Origin: JANOXC01 sp031418215
Lineage (GTDB): Bacteria; Bacteroidota; Bacteroidia; AKYH767-A; OLB10
Reading direction: 5' to 3'
Assembly: GCA_031418215.1 (NCBI GenBank)
Contig: JANOXC010000099.1
Coordinates: 1 to 8,314, forward strand
Length of the DNA stretch: 8,314 nucleotides
The notes below the pieces were generated by a model. That model did no database searches. It was given only the letters and a program-made list of their open reading frames with translations, and was not told the DNA's origin. Position numbers and translations under genes: made by a program. Shown here in pieces: positions 1 to 8,002 of the stretch (the stretch's first letter is position 1; every line of letters starts with the position of its first letter).

Positions 1-1
1 G

Positions 2-430
2 GTACTTCCTTCAAAAGCATTTGCAAAAATCAGTATGCGACTGGTTCCTAATCAGACATCCGATAAAATAACAGAACTTTTTTCTAATCACTTTCAAAAA
101 ATAGCACCTAAAGGCGTGAAGGTGAAAGTTACACCGCATCACGGTGGTGAGCCTGTTGTAACACCAACTGATTCAGTAGCATTTAAAGCTGCTGCAAAAG
201 CGATGGAAGAAACTTTTGGCAAGAAACCAATTCCTACACGCGGTGGAGGAAGCATTCCAATTGTTGCATTGTTTGAAAAAGAACTGGGATTAAAATCGGT
301 ATTGATGGGATTTGGCCTCGATAGTGATTTAATTCATTCGCCCAATGAACATTATGGTATCTTCAATTTCCTGAGAGGCATTGAAACCATTCCATTGTTT
401 TTTAAATATTATGCTGAGATGCAAAAATAA
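2..430 (+). CDS. M20-family metallo-dipeptidase, C-terminal part (5' end outside the window)
   Basis: The frame is open from base 2, so the gene begins upstream of the window; the first ATG at 35 is internal. The visible 142 residues start VLPSKAFAKISM, typical of the end of the lid/dimerisation domain of M20 dipeptidases, where 'RLVPNQ' follows. They continue into the catalytic domain's C-terminal part: a GGSIP motif (bases 245-259) and HSPNEHY (335-355), whose His is a zinc ligand in this family. M20 enzymes of this kind hydrolyse dipeptides or C-terminal residues in the cytoplasm with a two-metal centre. The family is usually about 450-460 residues, so roughly the last third is seen. It ends at TAA and converges on the - strand cluster across 58 bases. 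Its last 50 codons recur at the right edge of the window. The family call is secure; the exact substrate is not. Confidence 0.9.
   Translation, partial: VLPSKAFAKISMRLVPNQTSDKITELFSNHFQKIAPKGVKVKVTPHHGGEPVVTPTDSVAFKAAAKAMEETFGKKPIPTRGGGSIPIVALFEKELGLKSVLMGFGLDSDLIHSPNEHYGIFNFLRGIETIPLFFKYYAEMQK
266..417 (+). repeat. Left copy of a 152-bp diverged direct repeat (M20 dipeptidase 3' end)
   Basis: This stretch aligns without gaps to 8163-8314. By eye there are 11 mismatches in 152 bases (about 93% identity), and all are silent: gca/gct, ttg/ctt, gga/ggc, tcg/tct, ttg/ctg and similar. Nine of them fall in the first half; a long nearly unchanged run follows. The repeat is therefore coding sequence under protein-level constraint, not a mobile-element repeat. 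Confidence 0.9.
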
Positions 431-488
431 ATCAATTTTTATTCTTGAGTCTTGAAAATTTATTAATATGGATGCATTAACAAAAGAA

Positions 489-842
489 CTATTTAAACTC
501 TGGTACACTTTTGTTTTTTAATGCCTGTCTATACTCATCCTGGTTACAATAACGGACTATTTTATCGGCTTTATCAAAATAAATAAAAACACTTGTTTCC
601 AATTTGCCAGCCAGGCAAGCATCATCAATCTTTTGTTTTATTTTTTTATCTGTCACACTTATAAAGTTAAGATACGTAGGGTTAATATCAACTCCTAAAA
701 TTTCTTTTAAAGTATAAGTATTAACAGAAGAAAAATAATAAATTGTGTAGCGATTGGCTGGATGAAAATCACATTGAGCCTTTGTCGACATAGAAAAACC
801 TAAGCACAAAAAACTCAGGATATATAAATATACTTTTTTCAT
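489..842 (-). CDS. Small secreted protein of unknown function
   Basis: This 117-residue protein starts with a clear signal peptide: MKK, a hydrophobic core at about residues 5-17, then a polar STKAQ end, so cleavage is likely just before Cys23. The residue before that Cys is Gln, which does not fit a lipobox, so a lipoprotein is unlikely. The mature part of about 95 residues holds three cysteines (23, 76, 99) and a short alpha/beta-like stretch, including a Lys-rich segment near 66-71 and a strand-like VFIYFD near 85-90. I recognise no family. The ATG lies 10 bases beyond the TAA of the beta-propeller-like gene upstream, so the two are probably co-transcribed. It has no T9SS sorting domain, so it may stay in the periplasm. 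It ends at TAG and faces the M20 gene. The gene call is supported by the signal peptide and position; function is unknown. Confidence 0.75.
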   Translation of the reverse strand: MKKVYLYILSFLCLGFSMSTKAQCDFHPANRYTIYYFSSVNTYTLKEILGVDINPTYLNFISVTDKKIKQKIDDACLAGKLETSVFIYFDKADKIVRYCNQDEYRQALKNKSVPEFK

Positions 843-852
843 ACACTTTTAA

Positions 853-2370
853 TTATTTTATAACTGCTATTTTTTTAGTACTCCGATATCCATCACTTGT
901 AATTGAAATATTATATATTCCTCCTAACAATGTGGAAACATCAATTTCTTTAGATAAACTTGACGCTTCCACTATATATTCTCTTGCTCTCCTTCCATTC
1001 ATGTCAAATATTTCAACTTTCATTGGTTTGGATAGCCTCTGGACAAATGCAAGAGTGATATTTTTTTGCGCCGGGTTTGGTGAAATAGAAAAACTAAAAT
1101 CATTATTAATTGCCTTTATATTACTTGTTAAACTATCACATAAACTTCCAGCCAATGGCCCTAAATCATATTCAGGATTGTTTGGAAGACCAATGTATGT
1201 TCTTTTGCCTCCCAAATAAAAACTATAGGGTATATAATTACACGCGGAACCTACACTATCAGGTGAATTAACTACACTTAAATTTTCATTGACAAAGTTT
1301 CTTGCGCTGTCAGGGTAAGGAAAACAATAAGGGGCAGCGTTGCATAAATACCATCGCGCACAATATACTTTACCATCAGGGCCTCTTCTGACAGCTGCGG
1401 AAGATATTTTACCTGACCATTCTTCCAATGTATCAATATTATTAGCTGGATTTAATAAATTAAGGTTGATCTGAAGTAATCGCATTGTATCAATACCAAA
1501 CCATTGATTTGTCGAAACATAAAATAAATTACCATTACTTGAATAAGCTCCTTCACAAAATAATCTCGTATTATTTGAAATTGGTTGAGTGAATATAGTT
1601 CTATCCAATGAAATCATTCCACTACATCTATCAAAATTGAATTCAGCCATATAACCAGTTGCAGAAATTAACATAAATTTATTAAATTCTGGATGCCATG
1701 CGATTTTTTGAATATCCACATCGCTAGCATCATTAAAATCCTGAGATGGAAATGCAACTATTGAATCGGGAGTAACTAGATACTTAAAAAACCTATTAAA
1801 GGTAGGCATAATTGGTGAGGAGTATTTAGCTATTACCCACCAATCTCGCCCGTTTCCATGTTTAACTGAAGTTAAACAATCAGCAATCTTGTTTGAATTA
1901 ATTTGCACATTTTTAATTATTGCAGCCCCCAATCCATTATTTAATTTCAAATCAATGACAGAATAATATAATCCTTCATTATTAGGTACATCTAACCCAT
2001 ATGAAAATATGTAATATTTATCAGAATCATATGAAAAAGGAATTATTTGTAATTCATTATACCATGCTTGTCCTGTAATTGAATCACCATTTTGCACTAA
2101 CTGATCCAAATGATTATATACTTTGGTTGACCAGTCACCTGTGATGGCAACAGTAAATGAATATAATTGTTTGTTACCAAGTGAATCAGCAATTGAAGCA
2201 CAACTTCCTCGTCCGTCCATCCCAGAAGTTATAGGGATTGGGTTGCCGGGTATCGAAAAGTCAATCCCGGCACTGTCCCCAAATACCCAAATTGCATTTC
2301 TGTTTTGTGAAAATGCTGATATATATATCACAGAAAATAACACAACCAAAGAAAGCCTCATATGAAACAT
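853..2370 (-). CDS. T9SS-exported beta-propeller-like surface protein
   Basis: This protein has 505 residues. Residues 1-22 are a signal peptide ending AFSQ. Just after it, NAIWVFGDSAGIDF followed by GSCASIADSLGNKQLYSF resembles the opening of a propeller-like repeat region found in many Bacteroidota surface and gliding-associated proteins, where the motif reads roughly W-FG-AGLDF then EG-ASISD-GNLLFYT. Repeated strand blocks run to about residue 395. Residues 425-505 form a T9SS type A sorting domain: SISPNPAQ at the start, VEIFDMNGR in the middle, and GGIYNISI then KKIAVIK at the end. It should cross the outer membrane through T9SS and remain on the surface or be released. No enzymatic motif is visible. 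The first ATG (2368-2370) follows two tandem TAA codons ending the gene before it; the ATG at 2359-2361 (MRLSLVV) is an equally good start with a more typical signal peptide. Co-translation with the upstream gene is likely. Confidence 0.88.
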   Translation of the reverse strand: MFHMRLSLVVLFSVIYISAFSQNRNAIWVFGDSAGIDFSIPGNPIPITSGMDGRGSCASIADSLGNKQLYSFTVAITGDWSTKVYNHLDQLVQNGDSITGQAWYNELQIIPFSYDSDKYYIFSYGLDVPNNEGLYYSVIDLKLNNGLGAAIIKNVQINSNKIADCLTSVKHGNGRDWWVIAKYSSPIMPTFNRFFKYLVTPDSIVAFPSQDFNDASDVDIQKIAWHPEFNKFMLISATGYMAEFNFDRCSGMISLDRTIFTQPISNNTRLFCEGAYSSNGNLFYVSTNQWFGIDTMRLLQINLNLLNPANNIDTLEEWSGKISSAAVRRGPDGKVYCARWYLCNAAPYCFPYPDSARNFVNENLSVVNSPDSVGSACNYIPYSFYLGGKRTYIGLPNNPEYDLGPLAGSLCDSLTSNIKAINNDFSFSISPNPAQKNITLAFVQRLSKPMKVEIFDMNGRRAREYIVEASSLSKEIDVSTLLGGIYNISITSDGYRSTKKIAVIK

Positions 2371-2373
2371 TTA

Positions 2374-5300
2374 TTAATAATTAATAATCAGTTTTCCTGA
2401 CTCCTTTATTTCTCCGTTACAAACAACCTGGTAAAAATGAATACCTGGCGCAAGACCTAACATATTTATTACAGATATTTCATTTTTAACCGGTATTTGT
2501 ATTTCCATTATACCTAGTATGTTTCGTAATATAAAAATAACATTATTTCCAGTAATTTCAGATTGTTTTAACTGATATATAATAGATTCACTTGCAGGAT
2601 TTGGGTATACTTTTCCTTGGATGTTAACCTTTTTAACTGCTTCTTTATGGTCTTTCAAATTGTTATTATACTTATTGGAGTTGCCATGTATTTCAACATC
2701 TCTATGCAATTGAGACCTGGTTAGATAAACACCCTGACCGCCATAATAAGGAGATTCCTCTGCAATTTCATTCATAGCTGTCACAGTTGTGGAATCCGGT
2801 ATAGATGGCAATAATGAATCAGGGTCAAGATAATAAGCCAGGTTATTCCTCAATGCAAACTGCATATTACTTTCAATTTGATTAGGATTATTAATACTGT
2901 TTAATAGATCTTCCGAAGTTGAATAATCACCAGTATCCATAAACCGTCTTGCCCATTCTAGTTTCCCAAGATTGTGTTGTGTTAAGCTATCATAAAAGGC
3001 AATATATATTGAATCGCTTACAACATTAAGATGCAATATTGAACTGTCATTGCAAACATCACTATAGAATTGAAGTGCCTCATAGTATTGAAATTCTTGC
3101 TCCTTATTTATAAACGAACTACTATCCCCAACCAGTTGGCCATATATAGAGTCCCTTTCATGTGAAGTAAGTGAGTCATTAAAATTTCGGTTGGCTGTTG
3201 GCTTAGGGGTGTTACAATCTGATGTATTAGCACAACTTTCTGGATCAAGGTAGAAAGATAATATGGTTGGTAATGTCCCTAGTTCGAAAGATGGGTTGCC
3301 TGAATTATAAGTCCATGGAACTAAAGAACTATTAGACAATGAGCCAAAAATTTTATAACCTGAAGCGTTTAAAATATTATCCCATCGGTTATTCCAGCTT
3401 TCGCTGCCACCAGAAGTACCGTCCCAGTCACCTTGATGAGTAATATAGTTACTCGCGCTCCCTGCATCATCAAAAAATACACCTAACCAATTTTTATTCA
3501 TTGTATTGCATTTGAGGTTAATATCTTCGCAATGATATTGCATGCAAATTCCTGTACCAGTTTTTTCAATAAGGTTTTCTTGTACTTCACCATCTTGAGT
3601 GTTATCAAGCCTTATTCCTTGTACAAGGTCTGAATAGTCGTTCCCATCATCAGGAAATTTGGTCCAGGTTATTACATTGTTTGTAATATCAATTCCAATG
3701 CAATTAACGAGTTTAATGCCTCGATAGTCAAACCCGTTTTCTGATAATTCAGATGGTGACCTGCTTAAAGATACAGTATTATCATAAATTTTTGAAATTG
3801 AGGCAGAAGAATTGGATAAACTAGCAATATAAATTGGACGAGCAAAATCTGTTAACTGGTTTTGTTCAATGTCAACATCAGCGTAATTAGTGCCAATTGA
3901 CCATAAAGAGATACCATATTCTGTTAGCATATTATAATCTTCATCAAGAGCGGCTTTAAATTTATTATTTTTAATGCTTATCGATTGAGTCTTAACAATG
4001 CTTACTGTTATTGCATTGTCGGTTCCATCAAAAACACAATCCTCTACATCAATATCTCCTGTAGGTGAACTTACAACGCCTCGGTGTGTAACATTTTTGA
4101 AAGTAGAATTTGTTATTGTAGCTGAGCCGCATTCAACATGTATAGGATCATAAATATCAACATACCATGAAGGGCTTTTGAGTTCACCAACACAGGTAAA
4201 TACAGAATTATTAATCGTAACCGAATTAGGGGCGTATGCTAAAATTGATTTTTCATTTCTGTCAAATATGGAATTTTGAATATCAGCTGTCATTCCGTTA
4301 TCAAGTTCAATGGCTTTCCAGGCATCCTGAATTATAGAATGATTTACAATTACATTACTACCACTTATACCAGCCCACATATGATCTGGATCACAAGTGG
4401 AAATTCCGCAGTTTTCCAATGTTAACGTATAACCAGAGCTTACATGAATTGCACTTGCATCAGCATTTGTAATAATACAATTTTCAAAAGTAAAATCATT
4501 ATCAATTACCAATGTTGAATTTGCATCTATAAATATTCTATAATTTGATGTACCTGTTCCCCCAAATTCTGTAGAAACGTATTTTGTTCCAGAAATATAT
4601 TTAGTATTCGAGCTGCATGTACTAACTACACCAACTGAGAAAGTAGAGCCAGTGGCAGCAAGGTAAATTTGATCAATTTCCAGATCCGTTGTCATTGGAA
4701 CAATTGTAATCAAATATTCATGGTCATCAACAAGATCATTAAAAATAATACTTGGATCGGGAATAGAAGAACATTCATTATTTGCATACCATTCCCAATT
4801 CACACTTTCAACGCAATTAATTTTCCATTTGTCAACATTCGATCCATCATTTAAGTCTGTTAGCGTAATACTCATTGCAGTAATATGCCCTGAAGTATTG
4901 TTTCTCGCCCTTACATAAAACGAATAATCAGTTGTGGTTCCATTTCCATGAGGCTTAAATCGATATTCCAAAGGTTGAGGTGCTGTAAAAGAAGTATAAC
5001 TTGTGAAATCACTAAAATCATCTGTGGAAATGTAAGCACCCTCCGTTTTAATAGTAACTCCAGGCAAAGGAGTTCTAGTGCAATTAGCTTCTTTATTATC
5101 CATAACTTCTGCTTCAAAAGAAAAATCCTTAGACCAATATTCGGGAAATTCATATTGATGCCACTTATCTATTTGCCAAAAAGCCAAATTGCCTGGATCA
5201 GTTTTGTCTAATATATATGTGCTTCCTTGTCTCCTAACATCGAATTGTAATTTATTGGAAAACCCTGGGACATCAATAGAAGCGACATCAAACTCGGACG

Positions 5301-6312
5301 GCAATGCTGTCAAATCATAATGGTTTGTGTTTGTTTGTTTAGAACCTGAAATTGCCCATCTATCTAAAGCTGTAGTACCATCCTCAGAATAATCTTGTCT
5401 GATTGTAATAAGATGGTTTGGAGTTGTAGATTTAAACATAAAACACTTATCGCCACTTGGGTTTTTTAAGTTAGAAGGTACATCTCCACTTAATGCTTTA
5501 CCATAACGTAATATGTGTTCCATTCTTGAGCCAATTGCTTGTGCATAAGCTGGAGTAGTCACTTGCCAAACATATCCGCGAGGGTAAGGGTAAGGTCCGC
5601 CAGGATATTCAGTAATGCCATCATGGTATGCATGAAAAAAATATGCCCCTAGCATTAACTGCGCTTTTAATAGTGCCAGCCATTGTGCCGACCTAACATT
5701 ATCTTCTTCATCCAAAGCCCAGCCAGCAGCAACAAAAGGCGCAAATAAATTATCATTAAATGTTAATTCACTAATTCTTGCATCAGAAACATATCTCCAG
5801 CTATGCCACAATCCACCTCTGTCATGTACCCACCAATTCTGAGGTTTTCTTACATATAAATCAGGAGTGGGGATCGGATTTGTAAAAACGTCTCCAATTG
5901 CACTTGGACTATGTTTTTGCATTTCTCTGGTATACTGATATAGATCGTTACTTTTATCACCATCAATTTTATAGTTTAAGTAGTTTGTTTGTTTGAGTCT
6001 GCTATCATCCAATAAATGTGAACTGTAAGAGGTAATATCTACGTTTTGTCTTTTATTTGATATTGCGTTTTTCCAATCAGCAACAGTAGAACATGAACTA
6101 CATAATGAAAGTGCTGGTTGACATTTATCAAATAAATCCGGCTTTCCATTAGGGGTTGTAGGTCCCTTATCCTCTAAATTATAAGCAGGCCAAGCTTCAT
6201 TGTTTTCCATGATATAATTAAGTTTTAAATTACCTTGATCCAAATAATCTAAAATCTCTTTATAATAAAGATTTTGTGTTTCGCCATCAGCATGAAAAAA
6301 ATTATCATTCAT
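2374..6312 (-). CDS. C-terminal part of a split giant surface protein: CBM-like, parallel beta-helix, T9SS sorting domain
   Basis: This stretch encodes 1312 residues from the first ATG, but the frame stays open for 20 more codons upstream to an in-frame TGA, beyond which the same frame continues as the signal-peptide half. It has no signal peptide and no plausible ribosome site at 6312, so it is unlikely to be an independent gene. Residues 1-380 continue the catalytic-like region, with MENNEAWPAYN at 35-45, a Cys cluster at 64/71/74, a Trp-rich stretch at 160-172 and YHDGITEYPGG at 229-239. Residues 385-555 look like a carbohydrate-binding beta-sandwich (YSFYVRARNNTSG, then DLEIDQIYLAATGS). 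Residues 563-960 are right-handed beta-helix repeats with many N-x-(I/F)-type turns. Residues 1030-1205 look helical. Residues 1230-1312 are the T9SS sorting domain (KVYPNPASE, LAPGIHFYQV, GKLIINY). The neighbouring propeller gene starts 3 bases after its stop. Domain calls are by eye. Confidence 0.8.
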   Translation of the reverse strand: MNDNFFHADGETQNLYYKEILDYLDQGNLKLNYIMENNEAWPAYNLEDKGPTTPNGKPDLFDKCQPALSLCSSCSTVADWKNAISNKRQNVDITSYSSHLLDDSRLKQTNYLNYKIDGDKSNDLYQYTREMQKHSPSAIGDVFTNPIPTPDLYVRKPQNWWVHDRGGLWHSWRYVSDARISELTFNDNLFAPFVAAGWALDEEDNVRSAQWLALLKAQLMLGAYFFHAYHDGITEYPGGPYPYPRGYVWQVTTPAYAQAIGSRMEHILRYGKALSGDVPSNLKNPSGDKCFMFKSTTPNHLITIRQDYSEDGTTALDRWAISGSKQTNTNHYDLTALPSEFDVASIDVPGFSNKLQFDVRRQGSTYILDKTDPGNLAFWQIDKWHQYEFPEYWSKDFSFEAEVMDNKEANCTRTPLPGVTIKTEGAYISTDDFSDFTSYTSFTAPQPLEYRFKPHGNGTTTDYSFYVRARNNTSGHITAMSITLTDLNDGSNVDKWKINCVESVNWEWYANNECSSIPDPSIIFNDLVDDHEYLITIVPMTTDLEIDQIYLAATGSTFSVGVVSTCSSNTKYISGTKYVSTEFGGTGTSNYRIFIDANSTLVIDNDFTFENCIITNADASAIHVSSGYTLTLENCGISTCDPDHMWAGISGSNVIVNHSIIQDAWKAIELDNGMTADIQNSIFDRNEKSILAYAPNSVTINNSVFTCVGELKSPSWYVDIYDPIHVECGSATITNSTFKNVTHRGVVSSPTGDIDVEDCVFDGTDNAITVSIVKTQSISIKNNKFKAALDEDYNMLTEYGISLWSIGTNYADVDIEQNQLTDFARPIYIASLSNSSASISKIYDNTVSLSRSPSELSENGFDYRGIKLVNCIGIDITNNVITWTKFPDDGNDYSDLVQGIRLDNTQDGEVQENLIEKTGTGICMQYHCEDINLKCNTMNKNWLGVFFDDAGSASNYITHQGDWDGTSGGSESWNNRWDNILNASGYKIFGSLSNSSLVPWTYNSGNPSFELGTLPTILSFYLDPESCANTSDCNTPKPTANRNFNDSLTSHERDSIYGQLVGDSSSFINKEQEFQYYEALQFYSDVCNDSSILHLNVVSDSIYIAFYDSLTQHNLGKLEWARRFMDTGDYSTSEDLLNSINNPNQIESNMQFALRNNLAYYLDPDSLLPSIPDSTTVTAMNEIAEESPYYGGQGVYLTRSQLHRDVEIHGNSNKYNNNLKDHKEAVKKVNIQGKVYPNPASESIIYQLKQSEITGNNVIFILRNILGIMEIQIPVKNEISVINMLGLAPGIHFYQVVCNGEIKESGKLIINY

Positions 6313-6372
6313 CGTAGGGAGGAATATTGGATTGTTTGTAGGGTCTCCTTTAGTATCAACAAACAGGGAAGT

Positions 6373-6375
6373 TCA
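6373..6375 (-). other. In-frame TGA separating the two halves of the giant surface gene
   Basis: The codon read on the - strand is TGA, preceded by codons for PPPCPA and followed in frame by TSLFVDTKGDPTNN and then the 1312-residue frame. The distance from 6310 to 6373 is 63 bases, exactly 21 codons, so no frameshift is needed to join the halves. A TGG tryptophan codon with one G-to-A change is the simplest ancestor, since aromatic residues surround the site. TGG encodes Trp throughout the neighbouring genes, so genetic-code reassignment is ruled out. No bacterial selenocysteine hairpin is evident in the next 40 bases. Confidence 0.85.
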
Positions 6376-7845
6376 TGCTGGACAAGGCGGTGGACTGGAA
6401 ATTGTGTATCCAGTGTAATCAACCAGATAATAATCTCTTGCAGGTGAATAACCATTATAAGACATGATGTCACCATGGTAGCTAGATGGTAATGTATTAT
6501 CGGTTAGGCTTGCATCAGTCTGTAACCAATAACTTGTTGCGGAATTTTTAAATTTTTTTGATTCGTCTAAATGATTGAGCAAATAATCCATTGCCACACC
6601 TGCATATTTTGATGAACTGTTATAATCACTATAATCAGCCGCTGTATTTTCAGTTACATTAAAATAATAACCCCAATTCCTTGCTAATTCCTTATTTATT
6701 GAAACATAATCATCAAATCTATATGAGCTTGGATTATATGGCCTATCATCAGCCATTTGCCTTGCTTTTATCACGTTCATAATTGGTGGCAAGGAATTTC
6801 CAGGTTTATAGTGGGGTAACACAAATTTTCCAATCTGTTCAGCTGCACGTAAGCTAATATCTTGAGAACTTGAATTACCTCCCCCTGCAATATGCTCAGA
6901 TTGAAATTCCATTGGATCAATTTCACCAAAAACGTTATCAGCCGTGGAACAAGTCGAAGCATCGTTTGATGTAAAATGTTTAATAGTACGATCTATATTA
7001 TGCTGTTGAATTCTTTTGCAAGGCAATACATCGTTATATATTGCTAATTCATCTAATCCACCAATCATACAATAGTAGTCGTTGTCGTTATTTAAACTCA
7101 ATATATAATGACCCCAGGTTGTGTTACTATTATACTTCAAATAATCGCTACCCGTAATGCTAATTGTCTCGTCAAAACCATGAGGAAGTTGACCATCAAT
7201 CCATACTTGTCTCGTTAAAAACCCAGAAGTGCCTGCGTCAAAAACAAATACAAAATGATGCCACTCTTTGTCAAAATAATAAGGAATAGATTTTCTTCCA
7301 ATTTCGTCTAAATATATTTTAAATGGATCTATTGTATTGTTTTGAAGAGTAGATGTAAATTGAATATAAGGGTTTGCCGATGCATTTGTATTTTCCTCAT
7401 ACAAAACCAACTCGCCAATCATTGCTTGCCCGATGCTGAATAAAACAACGTGTGATTGCGTAGTGGTTAAGTCATTAAACTTTGCTAGAAATTCTACAGT
7501 AATTTTACGTTCTGAGTTGGATGGCAAAACATCAACCCCATTGCTTCTAACCGTCGTATATGAGCTACTTGGAAACTCTAAATATTTTCCAACTTGACCT
7601 GTAATTGTTGAAACTGTTGGTGGATTTCCTCCAGTTAACTTAATGGGCGGGATACTTGAAGAAGAGTTTAATTCTGGTGAGGTATTTCCTTGCTCAGGAT
7701 TTACACTTGTGCCAGAAATTGTAGTACTTTCAAATGTATAAAAAAACCGTGGAGTCTGAGCATAAGTTAAGGGTAATTTGAAGCAATAAATGATAAGGAA
7801 GAATAAAAGTGATCTAAACTTTGGTATAAGAATTTTTGCTTTCAT
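6373..7845 (-). CDS. N-terminal part of a split giant surface protein: signal peptide, LamG domain, catalytic-like region
   Basis: This stretch encodes 490 residues. Residues 1-30 are a signal peptide (MKAKILIPKF, hydrophobic core at about 12-24, ending TYAQ). Residues 34-285 form a LamG/concanavalin-A-like jelly roll, shown by EWHHFVFVFDAG near 194-205, VWIDGQ near 214-219 and GGLDELAIYNDVLP at 262-275. That fold commonly binds or positions polysaccharide. Residues 310-490 begin a different domain (RAAEQIGKFVLPHY, ARQMADDRPYNPSSYRFDDY, ELARNWGYYF, MSYNGYSPARDYYLVDYTGY), which resembles part of a glycosidase-type barrel but which I cannot assign to a family. The frame ends at the TGA inside this domain, with no sorting domain, which is odd for a T9SS-style protein. 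Taken with the continuing frame, the intact protein would be about 1823 residues. The ATG at 7843-7845 is the only start giving a full signal peptide. The 44 bases upstream lead to an insertion-sequence end. Confidence 0.82.
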   Translation of the reverse strand: MKAKILIPKFRSLLFFLIIYCFKLPLTYAQTPRFFYTFESTTISGTSVNPEQGNTSPELNSSSSIPPIKLTGGNPPTVSTITGQVGKYLEFPSSSYTTVRSNGVDVLPSNSERKITVEFLAKFNDLTTTQSHVVLFSIGQAMIGELVLYEENTNASANPYIQFTSTLQNNTIDPFKIYLDEIGRKSIPYYFDKEWHHFVFVFDAGTSGFLTRQVWIDGQLPHGFDETISITGSDYLKYNSNTTWGHYILSLNNDNDYYCMIGGLDELAIYNDVLPCKRIQQHNIDRTIKHFTSNDASTCSTADNVFGEIDPMEFQSEHIAGGGNSSSQDISLRAAEQIGKFVLPHYKPGNSLPPIMNVIKARQMADDRPYNPSSYRFDDYVSINKELARNWGYYFNVTENTAADYSDYNSSSKYAGVAMDYLLNHLDESKKFKNSATSYWLQTDASLTDNTLPSSYHGDIMSYNGYSPARDYYLVDYTGYTISSPPPCPA

Positions 7846-7889
7846 AAGATGTTGTTTGGTTTTTAAACAATAAGGATATAGTAGTCATA
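7846..7889 (-). promoter_or_regulatory. Short leader between the IS end and the surface-protein operon
   Basis: Only 44 bases separate the probable IS terminus from the operon's first ATG. Reading toward the gene, the stretch is AT-rich and ends in an A/C-rich run (AAACCAAACAACATCTT) before ATG, the kind of purine-poor leader tolerated in Bacteroidota. I see no clean TAnnTTTG -7 box or TTTG -33 box here. A near match (TATCTTTA on the - strand, 7917-7924) lies inside the IS remnant, so part of the promoter may be IS-derived. This is inference. Confidence 0.3.
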
Positions 7890-7913
7890 TGTAAGTACCC
7901 CCGTTTTCGTACA
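7890..7913. repeat. Probable right terminal inverted repeat of an IS3-family element
   Basis: The sequence begins TGTAAGTACCCCCG and continues to a GTACAA at 7908-7913. It starts with TG, is C-rich near the tip, and lies about 90 bases beyond the stop of the orfB remnant, where IS3-family elements end. The matching left end is not in the window, so the exact tip and any target duplication cannot be confirmed. Confidence 0.5.
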
Positions 7914-8002
7914 ACCTAAAGATAGATGTTTTTCATGATTTTAGTTGATGGCCTGTTGAAATATGGGTAGGTCAACGATTGTTTGTGCGCCGAGAGCTGT
8001 CC

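Noticed and set aside
418..450. Short A/T inverted repeat (AAAAAT...ATTTTT) just after the M20 stop, as a terminator
   Set aside because: The stem is only about six A-T pairs with no G-C content and no clear U-tract that is distinct from the background AT richness.
932..1219. Plus-strand open frame opposite the propeller-like gene
   Set aside because: It lies wholly inside the antisense of a well-supported T9SS protein, and its translation shows no signal peptide or family resemblance. The same applies to the frames at 2123-2365, 4669-4854, 4948-5211, 4911-5153 and 6777-6962.
6330..6375. TGA as a selenocysteine codon
   Set aside because: I see no stable hairpin in the 40 bases after the TGA, and a secreted LamG/beta-helix protein is not a known selenoprotein type. 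A fold prediction could still revise this.
6373..6375. TGA reassigned to tryptophan or glycine in this genome
   Set aside because: Tryptophan is encoded by TGG many times in the neighbouring genes and this is the only TGA found in a clear coding frame, so general reassignment would be very unlikely.
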